The notes under the pieces: generated by a model
Database searches by the model: none
What the model was told of the DNA's origin: nothing
What the model saw: the letters and a program-made list of their open reading frames with translations, nothing else
Shown: piece after piece, positions 12,301-27,300 of the stretch
Layout: the number at the start of each line of letters is the position of its first letter
How positions within the stretch are numbered: position 1 is the first letter of the stretch
Assembly: GCA_024195265.1 (NCBI GenBank)
Contig: JAJLRJ010000010.1
Span: forward strand, 32,255,445-32,319,444
Source of the DNA: Dendrophyllia cribrosa
Lineage: Eukaryota > Cnidaria > Anthozoa > Scleractinia > Dendrophylliidae
Length of the DNA: 64,000 nt
Direction of reading: 5' to 3'
Made by a program: the position numbers and the translations under genes

Positions 12301-15300
12301 TACTTTCAATAAATGCAGACAACTCATCACTGCAAGGCAACAAACAGTGTGATACATTCATGTGACTTCATAACCATTTTAACTAGTGGTAATTACAGAT
12401 TAAAGTAGTGCATTTGACAGGTTTTTTTTAGCAGCTGAAGAAAGTATGTATACTATTAATAGTGGACACCTACACCTTGCTCGATTTTATTGTCTAACCC
12501 GCCCCTGCAAATGTGCTGACAGCTGGCGATTTTGCCGCTTACAGGCAATTATTTGCCTCTTAGTTCACACTAATTTCCCCAGGACCCCTTGGCATATGGC
12601 TTTTTCTGCCTACTACTCCATTTATGTCGCCTACTACTGTGAGTCATTCTGAGGGTGCAATAGTTACAAAATGTTGCCTCGGTAGTTTCTCAAAAATCTA
12701 TGTTAAAATAGTACCATTACATATTATTAAATGTTGTGAACTTGAAAGAAAAGCATAACAGTCATGTGTGCACGAGAGAAGCCAAGATGAAAGCTATGAA
12801 CTGTTGGCTTTGGTGTTGTTTACTTACCTATATTTTGTTAACACTTCAACTGCTCTGGGGTGGTTTGCGCAGTACATCATGTACAACTCCTTCATCTGTC
12901 AACCCAAATTAAACCAATTGAAACACAACTTCCATCATTACTAATATAAATACTTAGAGAGGTTATTACAAATCCAATACCTTTAAGAGAGTAGTTAATT
13001 CAAGAGATGTTTTATCATGATGCGGCATTTAATTCTTGGGTGTTACTTTTGGATTTGAAATGGCCAAGTTTATTACAGCAAAAGTAGTCTTCTACACAGC
13101 TGTTATTTAGGTCGTTACGTGTAATGCTCCTCCTCACTAATGGCTGCTCACACCCAAACCACACTCCTTATTCTCTGTGTCAAAGCAACAGAAAACACCT
13201 CAGGTTTATGCAAGTACAATTTGTGAATGTTGATTTTGTTGATTGCCATTTTAGTGGACAATTGTGGCTCATCGATCAAGCAAGCACTAACATTATAGGC
13301 ACAGGGCACGACAAAAGCACTGTCCGATAGCCGAGACTAGCGGAGCGAACTATTGGCCTAGTATATTTTTATTGCAATGGGCAAGCAACAATTGTTGCCT
13401 TTTTGTCATCATTAAGTTAAGAAAGAAGTGTGTGCAGAAGACAGTCCCCAAACAAAAGTAAATGTTAGGAATATTTTAACAAATTTGAAAGAAAATGTTA
13501 AAGGTGAACAACAGAAATTGAATGATTATCACCTTCGTGATTTGTTATTCGTAAGTTAAATAAACTTGGAAAGCAACAACAACACTTTAAAAGTCGCCTC
13601 TAAATGTTTGGGCGCCAATACTCAATTTTTAGTCACACTGGCGACCAGTTGGTCGCAATTGCGTACCCTGAATAAATTATTTACTTTTGGGCTAGCTCCT
13701 CGGAACTCCAGGCGAGTAACCTAAATTGACGTGTACAGAGGAGCATTGTGTCATGACCCAAACAATGGCTGCAAATGAGACTACAGTGATAAGAGGTTTT
13801 TATTAATGAGGAGGGTGACAAGTCCAAAAATGAATCATTGGTAGGTACAGGACTTAAAATAAATACAAATGACACTAAAACTACATTGCCTAACTTTAGT
13901 TAGAGCACAAAAAGTTTAATTGGACCGCATTGTACATTGTACTACAATGCGCAAAATAAATGTTACATTTCTATTGAATGGCCCAGGTATTTGTTTTTTT
14001 TAGTGACTTTTAAAGGGGTCGATGTGAAAGACAACTTTGTTCTCAGAGCCTTCTCCTCTTTCCAAATAGCAGCACAGAAAATCCCCTGGACAAGACTGCA
14101 ATAATACTCCAAGTATCATGGCTTATTCACGCTGGGCATGAAGTCATCCATGCGTAAAATTGCGTGCCAGTTTCTGACTGGTGAACGTATTGACAGTTGA
14201 CATAATTTGATTACAAGGAAATTGGTGGGTGTAATGCGAATAGCCCGATTCTTATAGCAGGCATTCCTTCCCTTCTCCCCTCTCCTTTTTCGTGCAACCT
14301 CTCCCTCCCTGTTTCACCTGCCACACAAGCTATGTTCCGCTAGCAGTGGTTCTAGATTGCAAGAAAACAATAAACCTCTGAACACAAGTTTTTATTATCT
14401 GTCATGTGACATAATACTACATGGTTCTAGAAGTATTTTGGTGGTGTTGTCTGGGGTTTTCAACACTACCATTTTGAACAAGGAGAAGGAATTGGGGACA
14501 CAAATGTTTACAACAGTTATGGGAAGAGGCATTTATTCGTTACATAAATACAGTAAAGGAGAAGAATTAGAATACACTGTACCTGAGGAGCAATCTGTAA
14601 GAAATTTGCACCCATTCTTTGTTGCGGTAAGGGAAGACTAAAGGAAACAGATTAAAAAAAAGACATTATTTTGAAAAATGCATTAATGCACATAAAAATA
14701 TACTGTCATCTAAACACTAACAGACACTTAAGGTACTGCTGCAGTAGACAACTTTGAACCAGGCACTAAACAGTGGCTCTTAAATAAAGGAGGCCACCAG
14801 CTGAGATATCACTTGACTAATGTAGCTTGAGTTGTTGTATGTTCGTCCATCGGAACAACAAGGACTACATCAGTCTCCTTGGGGTTATTGGGCTGGGGCT
14901 GTCCGGAAGTGTACAGAAGGCTGACAAGGCCAATCCGTGCTTAGAAGGTATATTGGCAAGGAGGGGGTTTGACCACCTTTCCGCTATTTGTGCCTTTCTG
15001 CAGGCTAGCTGTGATGTCACTTACTGTGAACATTCATCCATGACGTTAAAAAACATCTGCTGAAACTGGACAAGTTCTTCAAAGTTTCCAGCCAGTACTT
15101 TCATGTCTTTAGCTGGTAATCTATAATATATCAAACAAATGTGTTGTGATGAGGATCTGAAGTAACATAAATCAACTTATTAAGTGTGGTTGGAATATTA
15201 TTCTCAATGTGCGGCTTAAGCTGCCCATAAACATAACGGAGGAAATAAACAATGTAATCACCAACAGATAACCCACACCCCAAGTTGAGAATATAACTTT

Positions 15301-18300
15301 TTTCAAAAGGAATCAAAGAGCAAAACTTGAGAAAGGTTGATTAAATTCTGTAGATGTGAACTTGCAGTGTGCTGATCATTAAAACTGGAGAAATCACTCC
15401 TAAGTCTGATGTGTATCATAGCTTTGAAGCACTATTAACATGATGTGTACATGTACCTAGAAAGAAAATTAATACTTACATATTTGATGTCTGCAGTGGT
15501 TTTAAGTAATTCTGTAGTAAGGCCTGTTATGTAAAAAGGAAATAAAGCAGAAACATCAAGCTAGGCAACAACAAGCTAGGTTGGGGAGGGGGGGGGGGGG
15601 GGGGGGCACTGGGACCCTGCAACCCTTACTCTATACCAGACCATGTTTAGCTGCCTTTTGCAATCCTATTCTAGACTAGCACCAAAAATCACTACCCTAT
15701 TCCAGACTCTATTTTCCAGAAACGCTATCTTCATATCACTGATCCATTTCCTGGTAATGATACCCTAATCTAGACCAAAACTCTCGATTTTGTTATTTAG
15801 AAAATCTTGTCATGTATTCTTGGTTTGCAACCATGTGACAAGGCGGCTATGTTGGTGGTCAATACAATACAATTTTTGTCACAGAATTTGCATGAAAATG
15901 GAGACTTTTAGTTCCCGGCAGAGAGAACTGCTTTTGTTCTTGACCACCAACATGGCCGCCATGACGTCACGTGCAAACCAGTTATTAAGTAGCAAGAAAC
16001 AAGCTTTGCAACTGAGTACTTACTTGTAGCTCGCTAACATGAGCTCTTTCGGTGTCCAAAATATTTTGAATCACCTACAAAATTGTAACCACAAAAACAA
16101 GGATTAAGAATTAAACAAGACAACAGACAACAAGTATTTTACAAAAGAACACTGCGTTTCTTGTGACAAGTTCACAAATTAATATACTGTGCCCCATTAC
16201 AAGACCCTTAGTGGTCATCCAGAAGTCTGAAACTACTAAATGTATCTACCGAGAAGTTTCTGACAGCATGTTAATCCTTTCACTGCTATGAGTGCTTATT
16301 AAAACACAAAACCGAAAAATATTCTCAAAAAGCATTTTAATGTAAAAAAAAAAAAATGGACAGTACCACAGGAAAGTACTTCTCAGTAGCTTTCATATCA
16401 ATGGCCACATCTTAGGATTTCATCTACAGACTCAAAAGTTAGAACCACCTGGTACAGCATCATAAACAGTACCACAGGAAAGTACTGCTTAGTATAGCTT
16501 TCTTTTGAATGGTCACACTTTAGGAATTTGTTTTAACTAAATTTCAATAACACTGAAAACAAAGACCACCTTTATTGTGACAACATTACTATTGTAAACA
16601 AACAGACACTCACCAAGTTATGATAGACCCTTGCGCTTTCACGTTTGTTCGATGATAATGATGAAGGCTGTGGTGTGATTGGTGTGGTGGGTTCAGGACC
16701 TAAACACAAATCAACAGTCACATGTGTGTGCACAAAATATATTTTTTAGAATGTTTGTAACCTAGAAGGCTGCACTTGCCAGAGATCTGACATCTAAACT
16801 CAAGTGGTTACTTCTTTGTGCTGATTTTCACTCAAATGCTTATAGTAACATACTCAGAAGATGGTGCCTATTTTGGTAAGGGAGAAACCATAAGATTTCT
16901 AAGGCGGTGAGGGGGGTTGATCTCGTCTGTTGTCTGCGCTCAATATTTTTTCCTTTAGCTGTGTTTCTGCAAAGCTTCAAGTCAGGCTCCCACAGTTCCA
17001 GGATATTGTTTCCCCATCAATTTAGCTTGCAGGATATCTTTTTCAATATCACTCAAATCCCCCTCCCCCCCCCCCCCCCCCCCCCAACTCTCCTTTCAGA
17101 AGTAAAATGGTTGGTCCCTTAGCTCTGGTAGCTACTTGAAAAGTTATTTAAACCACTGGCATTGGGCATTTAATGAAAAGTAGGCTCTACTTTACCCTGC
17201 GAGCAGTGGATTCTCCTATGCCAAGCTACGCCGAACAAGAGAGAAACCGCAAGCATCTGTTTGCTTTGCCATCAAGCATGCGCAGCCACGTGACGTTCCA
17301 CGTGATGCATTTGACGTTGTTTTGTAGGAAAATTGTAGCATGTGCCGTTGTTTTGTGGCAAAAATGTTTTCATCACCTTGGATGCCACTTTGATTGTCAC
17401 ATAGCGGGCTCGCTTAAACACAGCAGTTACGTGGATGAGTGCAGGCGCAAGAGGCTAAACAAGTTTGTAAACTTGTTTTACCAGTTCAAAGTTAGTTTAT
17501 TCATCCATGGTGCTGTACGGCGGCTCGATCAAAGGAACTAATGGTTAGTCGCTGTGGTTTCTCTCTTGTTCGGCGTGGCTCGGCGTAGGAGAATCCACTG
17601 CTTGCAGGGTAAATGTACTTCTGCTCTTGTGAGTTCTAACACTGCAGCCTGCAACCTTTATGGTACTTTGCAACTTGTCTCACCCTGCTTGTAACATAAT
17701 CAGTGTTGCAATGCAACTTGCAAGAAAAAACAATTGCCTTCATGTAACAAATTTTTGAACTTATAGCCTGGGAACAATGTCACTTACTTGCTGATATTTC
17801 TTTAACATAGTTGCTAGGAAACCACCCAACCTTGCCATTCAATGTTCCTTCCCACCATCCTCCATCGACAGCCTGCAAAGAAACAAAAATTATTATTATA
17901 AATGAATTAGTTATTCTTGAGGTGTTGTTAGGAGAGGTGTGGATGTCCCTAGCCTGAGTTTCAAACTGGTCATTTTGCAATTTTGTGAGTTTCATGTGTC
18001 ACTGTCAGGGTTTTGTGCACTAGCACACCAGAAGTTCGCAATTTCACGAAATCTTGTCATTCCTCTTCATTTCACTTTGCTGATGTCACTCATTAGCATT
18101 TAACATAACGTTATTATGTGAACTGCAGATTTGAGTGATAGATGCGATCCTAGCAGTGATCTAATCAACTTAGGCAGCTAAAAAGAAACCTGAAAAAAAC
18201 TCAGGCTTGACTGGGATTAAAACCCATGACATTTGCAACAACCGGACACAACGCTGTATCCATCTGAGTTAATCAAGCCAACAAGAGAGCAGACCAATAA

Positions 18301-21300
18301 TTATTGTGAGTTAACAATAATTGTGAACTCAATAAAAATTATAAAATTATTGGCAAGACTTTTATATGTTTTCTCCAGTTGAACAATACAATGCAGTGAT
18401 CAACCTTCCCTCAGACTCGACTTTCTTTCTAAAATTTGAGCTTCTAAACTCAGCGTGGGGCTGAAAATTTAACCATTAAAATTGCGACAAATTTCTACTG
18501 AACCAACCTTAGTGACTTCAAGGATATCTCCTCTCTCAAAGCAAAGCTAGAAAAAAAAACACAGAATAACTTAAGACTAGTAGTAATCACAGATTAAAAG
18601 AGCATGTTCAATGCCAGTGTGAATCTGAGCACAAGAATGAAAGGGAGGCTTGGAGTGGGTACCAGTATCCAGCCAAGAGGTGCCCCTAAAAAATGTGTAG
18701 GGTGGCTAATTTGGTGTTGACCGAAAAAATTTCAAAAAAGCATGCATCCTGGAGACTAGGAAGTGTTGTCCTATCGCTGAACACAGCAACTTCAATAAAT
18801 ACCCAGCAATCTAAGATCTGATGGTTTTCTTCAAATAGATTTTTTAAAATACATAAGGCATCAATAATAATTATTGATGCCTTATGTATTTTAAATAATT
18901 ATTATTGTTAAAATAAGAATCCTGCCACGCAGCATAGACTTGTTTTAAAAAAACATGCTACTGTTGCTACTTTTGTGAGAGAAAGCTGACCTTTTGGCAA
19001 TGCTGCCTTCATCAGGGCACAAAACTTGCAAGTGACGTTAGAGAAATTAGTTAATTAGGGTCGTTTCAGAAATTAGTTAATTAATTTTTGTGCCCTGACA
19101 AAGGCAGCATTGCCATAATGTCAGCTTTCAAAAATAGCAAAAACAGCATTTTTAAAACAATATTATATAATTGTACCTCATCATCATCTCGTCCACTGAA
19201 TGGAAAAGCTGCTTTGACAAGGTGGATTCCACCTCCATAATCTGTCATCTCCTAAAGCACAATCAGCCACAGAACATTAGGATGAAACACAAAAAATTTG
19301 TTTTAGCAAATGAGTTAATAAGGTTCATTGGCCACCATGGAAATATTTAAAATGCTAATGTTTTGAGAGCATTTTTTTGTCAGAATGGATACACTCATGT
19401 AGGGCTAGCACTCAAACTTTAGGCTTTTGAATCTCATTACGATGGCCAATTTACCCCGGGGGAAGGGGACTCTCTTTAATGGGCTATACGGCAGAGCTTG
19501 AAAACCGCATTAATGGAGCATAAAATCAACGATTAAGTCACGCAACATTCAACGTGAATTTCGCAGGATTGTTCGGATAAAAATACAACTACCAGTTACA
19601 AATAAGACACAAGACTGTTGAATATAATTCCTTTATTAACTAGGCCGTAAAACAATTGCAAAATCGCGACTAATAGACAGATTTTAGTTGTAAAAGCAAA
19701 ATTTTAGTCGCAAATGCGCTTGATACGGGCGCAATTTCGAGCCCTGTATGGGGTACCTTTTTTGAGGCTGGAGGTATATGAAAGGGTCGGGATTTCAAGA
19801 GTTGAAGTATATGAATGGGTAGGGATTTCACAAAGAAAAGGAAAGGGTAGCGAAAACACGAGTTGAAGCATAAAAACAGTAGGGCCTTTCAAAATATATC
19901 AAACAGACGCATGTTAAGCTTATAAGAAAGGGGTACCATTTTCAATGAAAGGTATATGAAAGGGGTACCTTTTCTGTCAAAAACGGTATATGAAAGGGTA
20001 AGGGTTTGGACCTCAGAGGGTGGAGGATCCTCATACAGAACTTTGTTGAGTACCGCCAACCCCTCCCCCCTCCCCCTCCCCCCCGGGCAATTAACCTTAT
20101 CAACTCATTTGATAAAACCAATTTTTTTTTGTTTCACTCCAACACCAACACAGCACCACAGCTTCTTTAGAAACTAACCCCTTAATGTATAATGTATGAG
20201 ATGAATACTGCATAACAATTTTACTATACTATCTTATTATACTTTCCAAAACTCTGACATCCAGTAAAATACAAATTAAACTATGAGTCAAGCCACCAAA
20301 AAATCCTGCTACCATACTGGTGAGCTTGAAAAAGCCTTAGAATTTATTTACCTAGCAAATATTATTGTAAGAACACAATATCACTCTTTTGGCTTGACCG
20401 ATGAATTGTCTTCCACTATGCTTCTTTTACAAGGAAACAAGCACTGGCACATTCTATTAAGTCAATCATGACAGTTAACTCTTCTATTGCTATATAAATG
20501 TAGTTCAATTGGCATGCATCTGCCAAGATGCAGATGTTCCAGGCAGTAGCCACTACCACCCCTTTATATACAGATTCAAAACTTGATTAAATGCACTGAG
20601 GTTGCAGAAACCCAGAAGGGAGTCATAGGTTTGATAGTTATTGAGCGAGAATGCAATATTGTTCTTTAATATCAAATTTATGGACTCCATCATAATTAAC
20701 TACTGCAAAGAACTTCTGCAACAGTAAAGGCATATACCTTATTTGATGGTTTAACAGATAATATGAGTAGATATTTTACAAGTTGCATAGTATTTTGTCT
20801 AAAACCCCACAGGGGTGAGAAAAAATGCGAGTAATAAGTAAAATGTCCACACATATTATCTGTCAAACCATCGACTAATGGATTTATTATTCAAATTAAA
20901 TTCTTTTATTGATAATGGCTTGTGTCTTCAACCCGGGACACTAAGGTGTAATACAACAATTTCTACTGTGTGATACACTCTGATATTAATGCAGGTTCTC
21001 TTTCCCTTATAAGGTAAAATGACATCACAGTCAAATAATATAGGTTACTGCAGACATTACCATCAACTTTTTGGACAACCATTTATCTTCTGCACTGAGA
21101 AGTTCATTGTAAATATCAACAGAAGAATCCTGCAATAACTTGAAGAATAGTTCCCTTGAATTTGTACTCTACAATGTACTTACAAGATGAATTGTGTCCT
21201 CAGTGGGTTCTTTCTCCGAGTCTTGTGTTTTTGTAGTATTTGTTGTCACTTCATGGTGTTGAGTAAACTGCTTTCCCAAACCATATCCTAAAAACAATGA

Positions 21301-24300
21301 AAAAGGCAAGAGTGAAACAATTCAGCTGGAACATTAAGTGGTCATGACTCCAACCAACCAATAAGTTGCCTCTCTTTATGGGAAGTCAACATCACCAGTT
21401 GAAAACTTAAAGGGACATTGTCCCGGCTGAAATATTGTGTTTTTATGATTGTGGCCAGGAGCTTGCTTGAAGTTTACTTTATTATCTCGAAATTAAAAGA
21501 AACCATCACCAAAAGTGATAGAAGCAAAGAACTATGAAGTAAACAGACAAAATAACGGCTAGAAAAATCAAAATTTCACAAGCATGCCAAGTTTGATTTC
21601 TTGACCACCTGTCAATAAATCAAATTGCATAACTGTAATCCACTTCAATCCTTACAATCCTGCACTTTATCTCCAATCTACTGCTTTTGTTTTGCTCTAT
21701 AGAATCTTCTTATCCAACTAAGTTGTATATTTGGTGGCATTGGCGATATAACATGGAAATAAGCTATTAGCGAAATTTTGCTATTTTGGCAGAAGTGTCC
21801 CTTTAACTCCTATACCACATTAGAATAGTCACTAAAGCCATGTTCACACTAAACCTTTATTATATTCAACTGAAGTATAATTCAGGCTATCATGCTCCAT
21901 TCAATTTTATTTAATTATGCTTCGGTTCATGTCTGCGAAAATACAAATAAACTGGGCAGGGTAACCTCGCAATCTGAAGTCAAAAACAAAATGATTGGTT
22001 TTATTGCAGCCAAATTTAATTTGTTGAGTGACCACTTTTTTTCATCTTTCCCTTTCAGTGTCAGGCAGAACTGTAAGATTTAAACAAAAATAAAAACAAG
22101 AAGTCACTGACCAGTACATCTGTACTCTAGTTTAATTAATAAACACAACTTATATTTACCATTTTTCTGGTTGTTTTGCACATGCACAAAATGTCTCATG
22201 AAATGCACAAAGATGTACAACATGTGTGCAGAGCATTTGGCATGCATGACTCATTGATTAATCCTTTAGTAACAGTTCTACCGGTCAAGTTCTAAATTTT
22301 TTATCAAAATAAATGACATGTAGTTACATAGCACAGCAATTAAATATCCTTATAAAAAAAACTAAACACACTGAAGTCATTTCTTTGTTTTAACCTGATT
22401 CAGTTAATGTTATGGGACAATAGTTCATGTGTGTTTGCTCTTGGCAAATATCTGCATCATTTTCATCATAAATGTTTCCTTGCATTATCATTTTCTTTCA
22501 AGCTTCATTCATTTTTCTTCTAACTCCAGCTCTTTTTGGCTAGTTCGTCTTCCTTCCATTTCCATAAATAATTGTTGCTGAACATGCCTTTTTGGTACTT
22601 CAGCAAATGTTGACAATGCTTCAAAATTTTTATCCCCTTTGCAAGGTTTCTAGTGTTTCTTACTAGCAAATTCCGGATCTTCAACAGACATAGAAAAATG
22701 CGTAGAAACGTGTTCCATTCCTTTGCTTGCAATGTTACGATTCTTCACCAGGTTTAAGTTGCTTGGCTTTAAGCATTTGCCCTTCTCATCTTCCTTTAAG
22801 GAGAATATGAATGAAACATCAGCCATACTGCTTAAAGTTCCGTCGGCATCATCAGTATACGCCACTTCGGAAATCTTTCCATCCTCTTTAGAACTGCTTG
22901 GCATCGAGTCAACGACAACTGTCAGTTTGGAGGTTGGTTTGCAGCCAAGAACATGATCCATTAATTTTATTCAAACATCTTAAAAGAACTGCTTGGCATT
23001 AAGTCAACGACAACGTCAGTTTGGTTGGTTTGCAGCCAAGAACATGGTCCATTAATTTTATTCAAACATCTCCCATTCTTGTCGCTGGTTACCAGATATT
23101 TTGTTACCGTCGCAAATCTTGCAATCTTTTTGCTTTAGGTTGTTTACTTTAACATGGCACTGTTGTGCACTTCTTGAGTACCCTCCATCAGCCATTCCTT
23201 GGCTTATTTAGTCTCATACAAGCTTCTTGTTGTGCATAGCATTAACTCATTCTATGCCACCTCCATAAGGCAATTAGAAGTTTCGTCTCCTCATACCACC
23301 ATGTGTCCGCCATTTTGTTGAATCATGCACTGTAATTACTTTAAACAACCCCCTTTAGGTTGTTTGAAGTAATTATAATCCAATTGTAATCAGGGACTGA
23401 AATTAGTTAATGTGAACCCATTCTAAATTTAATTGATTATAATTCAATCATAATCGAGGCCTAATGTGAACACGGCTTAAGATAAAGTGCTACTAATCAT
23501 GATCAAATCTTCCAGGTACATTGTACCTTTTATTTTAGGCTACAATTTTCAACCACCATCAAACTGCCATGTTCCAGCAGCATGTTTACCATTTTGCAGG
23601 TGATTTTCAATCTTAACATCCATATATTTCAATCTTAACATCCACATAAGTGCTCCAAATCACTGTCCGAATAACTATTAACATTTTCAATCTTTGCTTT
23701 GTTTTTGAAGTGATGAGAAGCATGTTTTGCAGTGGTGCTATGAGATTTCACTTGCAAACTCAAGTGAGAAAACAATGTCACGGCACTAAACAATGGGTTT
23801 GCTGGAACATAAATCTACAATGGCCTCCTTCCCTTGGCAGAGTCCAAACTTTATTTCAGTGGTCCAGATAGATATATTATCTGTTATAATTCAACACATT
23901 GATACACTGCCCAAATATGGTCACAAAGTTATCGATATACGTTGTGTCTACATGACGTATAACCAGCGATGGCGGTAAATTTCGCATTTTGAATGAAAGT
24001 GAAAATGACTGCTGCCTGCAATTTCGTGTTTTTGGGCGAAAAAGTGCATGAACTATTAGTTAAAAAAGGGAAAAGAAAGAAAAAAAGAGAAGAAAAAAAA
24101 AAGAGAAAAATATTGTTCACATGATTGGACAAAAAAGGCGCGAAATTTTCGCGTTGTCGCGGTCGCAGTGTTGTTTCTTGGCGTAGCTGAATGAAAACTG
24201 GTTCAAAGTTTAACCGCTCGACAAGGAGTGAATGAAGGAGCACAATTTTCGTAAAATTCCTTTGGTAATCACCTCTGGAATTTGGTATAGACTTGATGTT

Positions 24301-27300
24301 TCCTCAGAAAAGTTTCTTATCTCGTCATTACGGCTGTAGGAGCTAAAAAACGAGCAAGCTTGTAAACAACATTGATCGACTCAGCTCGTACTTCAATGTT
24401 TGAAAATTTGGTGCTGATGGAAGGGAATAAAAAGCCAAATCAACTACAGGTACGATGTTTTAACCGTTTCTTGTATCCTTTAGCTGTGAATTTTTGTAAG
24501 ACATAAGCTTACTGTCCACGCTGCAGTTCTTTCTGACTTTTCGCCGCTATGTTTAGGTTCGTAGCCGTGTGTTTGTTCAATTTGTTTTGATTCTGAATTG
24601 AACTTTTTAAGATACGAAACACTTGTAACTAAGACATTCTATGCCATTTTACTGTGTTTTAATTCTTGTAGTCACTACTCTCCCGTTCTTTGAGTAGACG
24701 AAAGCTCTTCGTAGAATTAACTCTCAACTGATTGTGTACGCTAAATTAATTTTAGCTTGGCAAAAGTTTCGGAATTCGCTGCGTGTTGTTTAAGAAATGG
24801 TGCGAGGTAAAATATTGTTGTTAGCCTTTTTACTTAATGAAAGGTTGTATATCTCAATGAATTTTTTCTTGAAACTGTGATTTGTTATCAATGTGCTGAA
24901 TTATAAAACAGTTAAGCTTATAGTGTTCAAGCTTGCGCAATATTGACAAAGGCGCTACTTTCATTCATGATGTGTGATGTTGCAAGTTTTGCGCGATAAA
25001 ACATATATAAGCTTTTTTTTTAAATAAAAGACTTGTCGGCGATCTTTTTTCTTCAAACAGTGCTTTGTTATCAATGTGTTGAATTATAAAACTATTATAG
25101 CGCTCAAGCTTGCATGATATCGCCTTATTTTAGCCGACTCGGCCTACGGCCTCGTCGGCTAAGTATAAGGCGATATCACGCGCGCTTTCGCGCTATGATA
25201 GTTAATTGTTTGCAGGTAAAATTTGTTCTCAGGTTAGATCACTATTCAAAATAGGTTAAATGTGTACCCAGCATTCAAGAAAGGTCCATGTAACAGGGCT
25301 CAACCTTGGCGGTGGTGAACTCGCCAAATACAACTGGATTTTCAGTTTTGGCTAGTGAAATCCCTTAGTTACTAGCCATGTTGACTACCAAAATTATGGA
25401 GGCAAATTTCTTTTGTCAACTGTAAAAGATAAATTTAGTGCTGACACAATTGTGGCACAATGTTATGTAGAAAGAAAAAAGAGCAAAGCAAAAAGCGTAC
25501 AGGCTCCACAACAAAGCCATACTCAGCTAGAGACTGGATCCGACTGGATCCGAGACTGGATCCCATCTTGCACTTTGATCGCAAGTGAACGCCATCTTGT
25601 TGTTCACATGCTTCAACGATTTTCAATGGATATAAGAGGCTTTTTTTTCTTTTTTTTTTATGGCTAGTAGAAAGAACTCTTTGGTTAGTAAGAACTACCA
25701 TGTAACTAGCAATAAGCCTACTGATAACAAAAGTTGAGGTCAAGCCCTGATGTAAGCTAACCCTAACCCCAGCACAAATCTAACTCTAACACAAAGCTGA
25801 CCCTAGCTAACTCAAACTCAAAGCTAAACCTACATGTAACTTACTCTAACACAATGCTAACCATCACAACACTGACTACATGTATCTTTGTGCTGTTGAT
25901 GATGGTTAGGGTTAGCTTACCTAGATTGAACACTGGGTACACAACCCAGTATTCACTCAACCTGAGAACCGATTTTACCTGCAATGTATCCACGTCTAAT
26001 AAGCCGTAACGACTGTAATTTTTTGTAGTAGCACTTAAACTGAAGCAATAAATTACAAGCTCCCAGAATTAAAAAAGAACCACGAGCAGTGAATGCAGAA
26101 GGACATATCTTGACTAGAGCTGAGACGAATGACGATGATATTACACCGTAAGTACATCAATATACCAACAAGAATACTAATATCAATAATTTTTTAATCA
26201 ATAAGATAAAGGATAATTTTTGCAATAGATTATTTACAAAGAGCCCAATTTAACTCAGGGTCTGATCAGTTGTTTGCAATTTCGGGAAAGTTTGGTTGGT
26301 ATTAATAGTATTTACATGGGACAATTGTTTGGTTTTTCCAAGCAATACAATCTGATCCAGATTATTAGAAATTGGTGGTTTTGGAAAAGTATATACAAGT
26401 TTTCGGACAAAATATTCTAGTTTTGTGGTTAAACATTTTTTTTCTCAGAACATTCTTGAAATCTTGGACTGGTTTTATGTTAACAATTTTTGCACCACTG
26501 TTTGAATAAACCATTTTCTGACATGTAATTAAATGGTAAAGGGCTTTTGAGTCTTTTGTTCGCCCCAAAAGCTAATCAACTGGAAAATGTTTAAACGATT
26601 TTGTGGTCAAACGTTTCAAAACAACGACTGCAAGAACAAAAAAAAAACGTCCAAAATCAACTGGCAGTAGTTCAGCCTTTTTTCCAGCAAATTTAGTTGC
26701 GCTGATCTACTTCCTGAAAGATCTATACACAGACACACAAAGAGATTCAAAGAAAATTCAAAGCAAATATTTAAGCCTTAAAAAAATTGAATGACTTACG
26801 AAGGCCTGACTTAATTCTTTGAAACATGGAAGTTTTCCTCTCACAGGAAACCACTAAAGCTATCAACTTTGATTTGTGCAGTAAACCAGCTAAAGACATT
26901 AGACTAACAGTACGACCAAAAGCAAAAAGTGAAAGACTTGAACACACGTTTGAGGTTTTGAGCTGAAGTGTGAATGAAGCCAGTTTCGATTCGGAGCTGG
27001 AATAAACCCGATACTCGAACCTTCCGTGTTCCAAAACAAACAAATTGCCAAATACGGTGGGTTTTTTTACATTTTCTCTTATCTCGGCTCACTTCCTCTT
27101 TGTAGGATTCTAAATAAGCTTAAAAAATATCATGTGAACATGAGTCATGGCGGAACAACAACACAAGCTTGGGAAACTTAATATTACAGCAATATATTCA
27201 CTTATCACGAGGGAATTTCAACTTTGGAAACAACCAAACTTAGTCAAAGGTTGATAAAAAGTAAATGACGGTCGAAAACATCACACGAATTCTCTCAGTT

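Larger units (their letters stand above)
21836..23477 (-). mobile_element. PIF/Harbinger-type element with Myb-like gene, TAA target duplication
   Basis: The left terminus AGCCATGTTCACACTAAACC and the right terminus (inverse) AGCCGTGTTCACATTAGGCC form imperfect inverted repeats. Both are flanked directly by TAA (21833-21835 and 23478-23480). A 3-base TWA duplication and an accessory Myb/SANT-like gene are hallmarks of PIF/Harbinger transposons. No nuclease-type transposase was seen, so the copy is non-autonomous. It sits in the 6.6 kb PIX intron 3. Confidence 0.8.

Noticed and set aside
14940..14998. Candidate missing PIX DH exon with AQIAER-like sequence
   Set aside because: It lies about 28 bases beyond the previous donor, too close for an intron, and its donor would be weak.
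14827..15063. Plus-strand frame of 78 codons overlapping PIX exon 11
   Set aside because: It has no recognised family and overlaps a supported minus-strand exon.
22723..22956. Plus-strand open frame opposite the Myb-like pseudogene
   Set aside because: It is the antisense reading of a better-supported minus-strand frame.
26771..27092. Minus-strand frames of 60-90 codons near 27 kb
   Set aside because: No family resemblance, no neighbouring exon in phase, and overlapping frames of similar size suggest chance.
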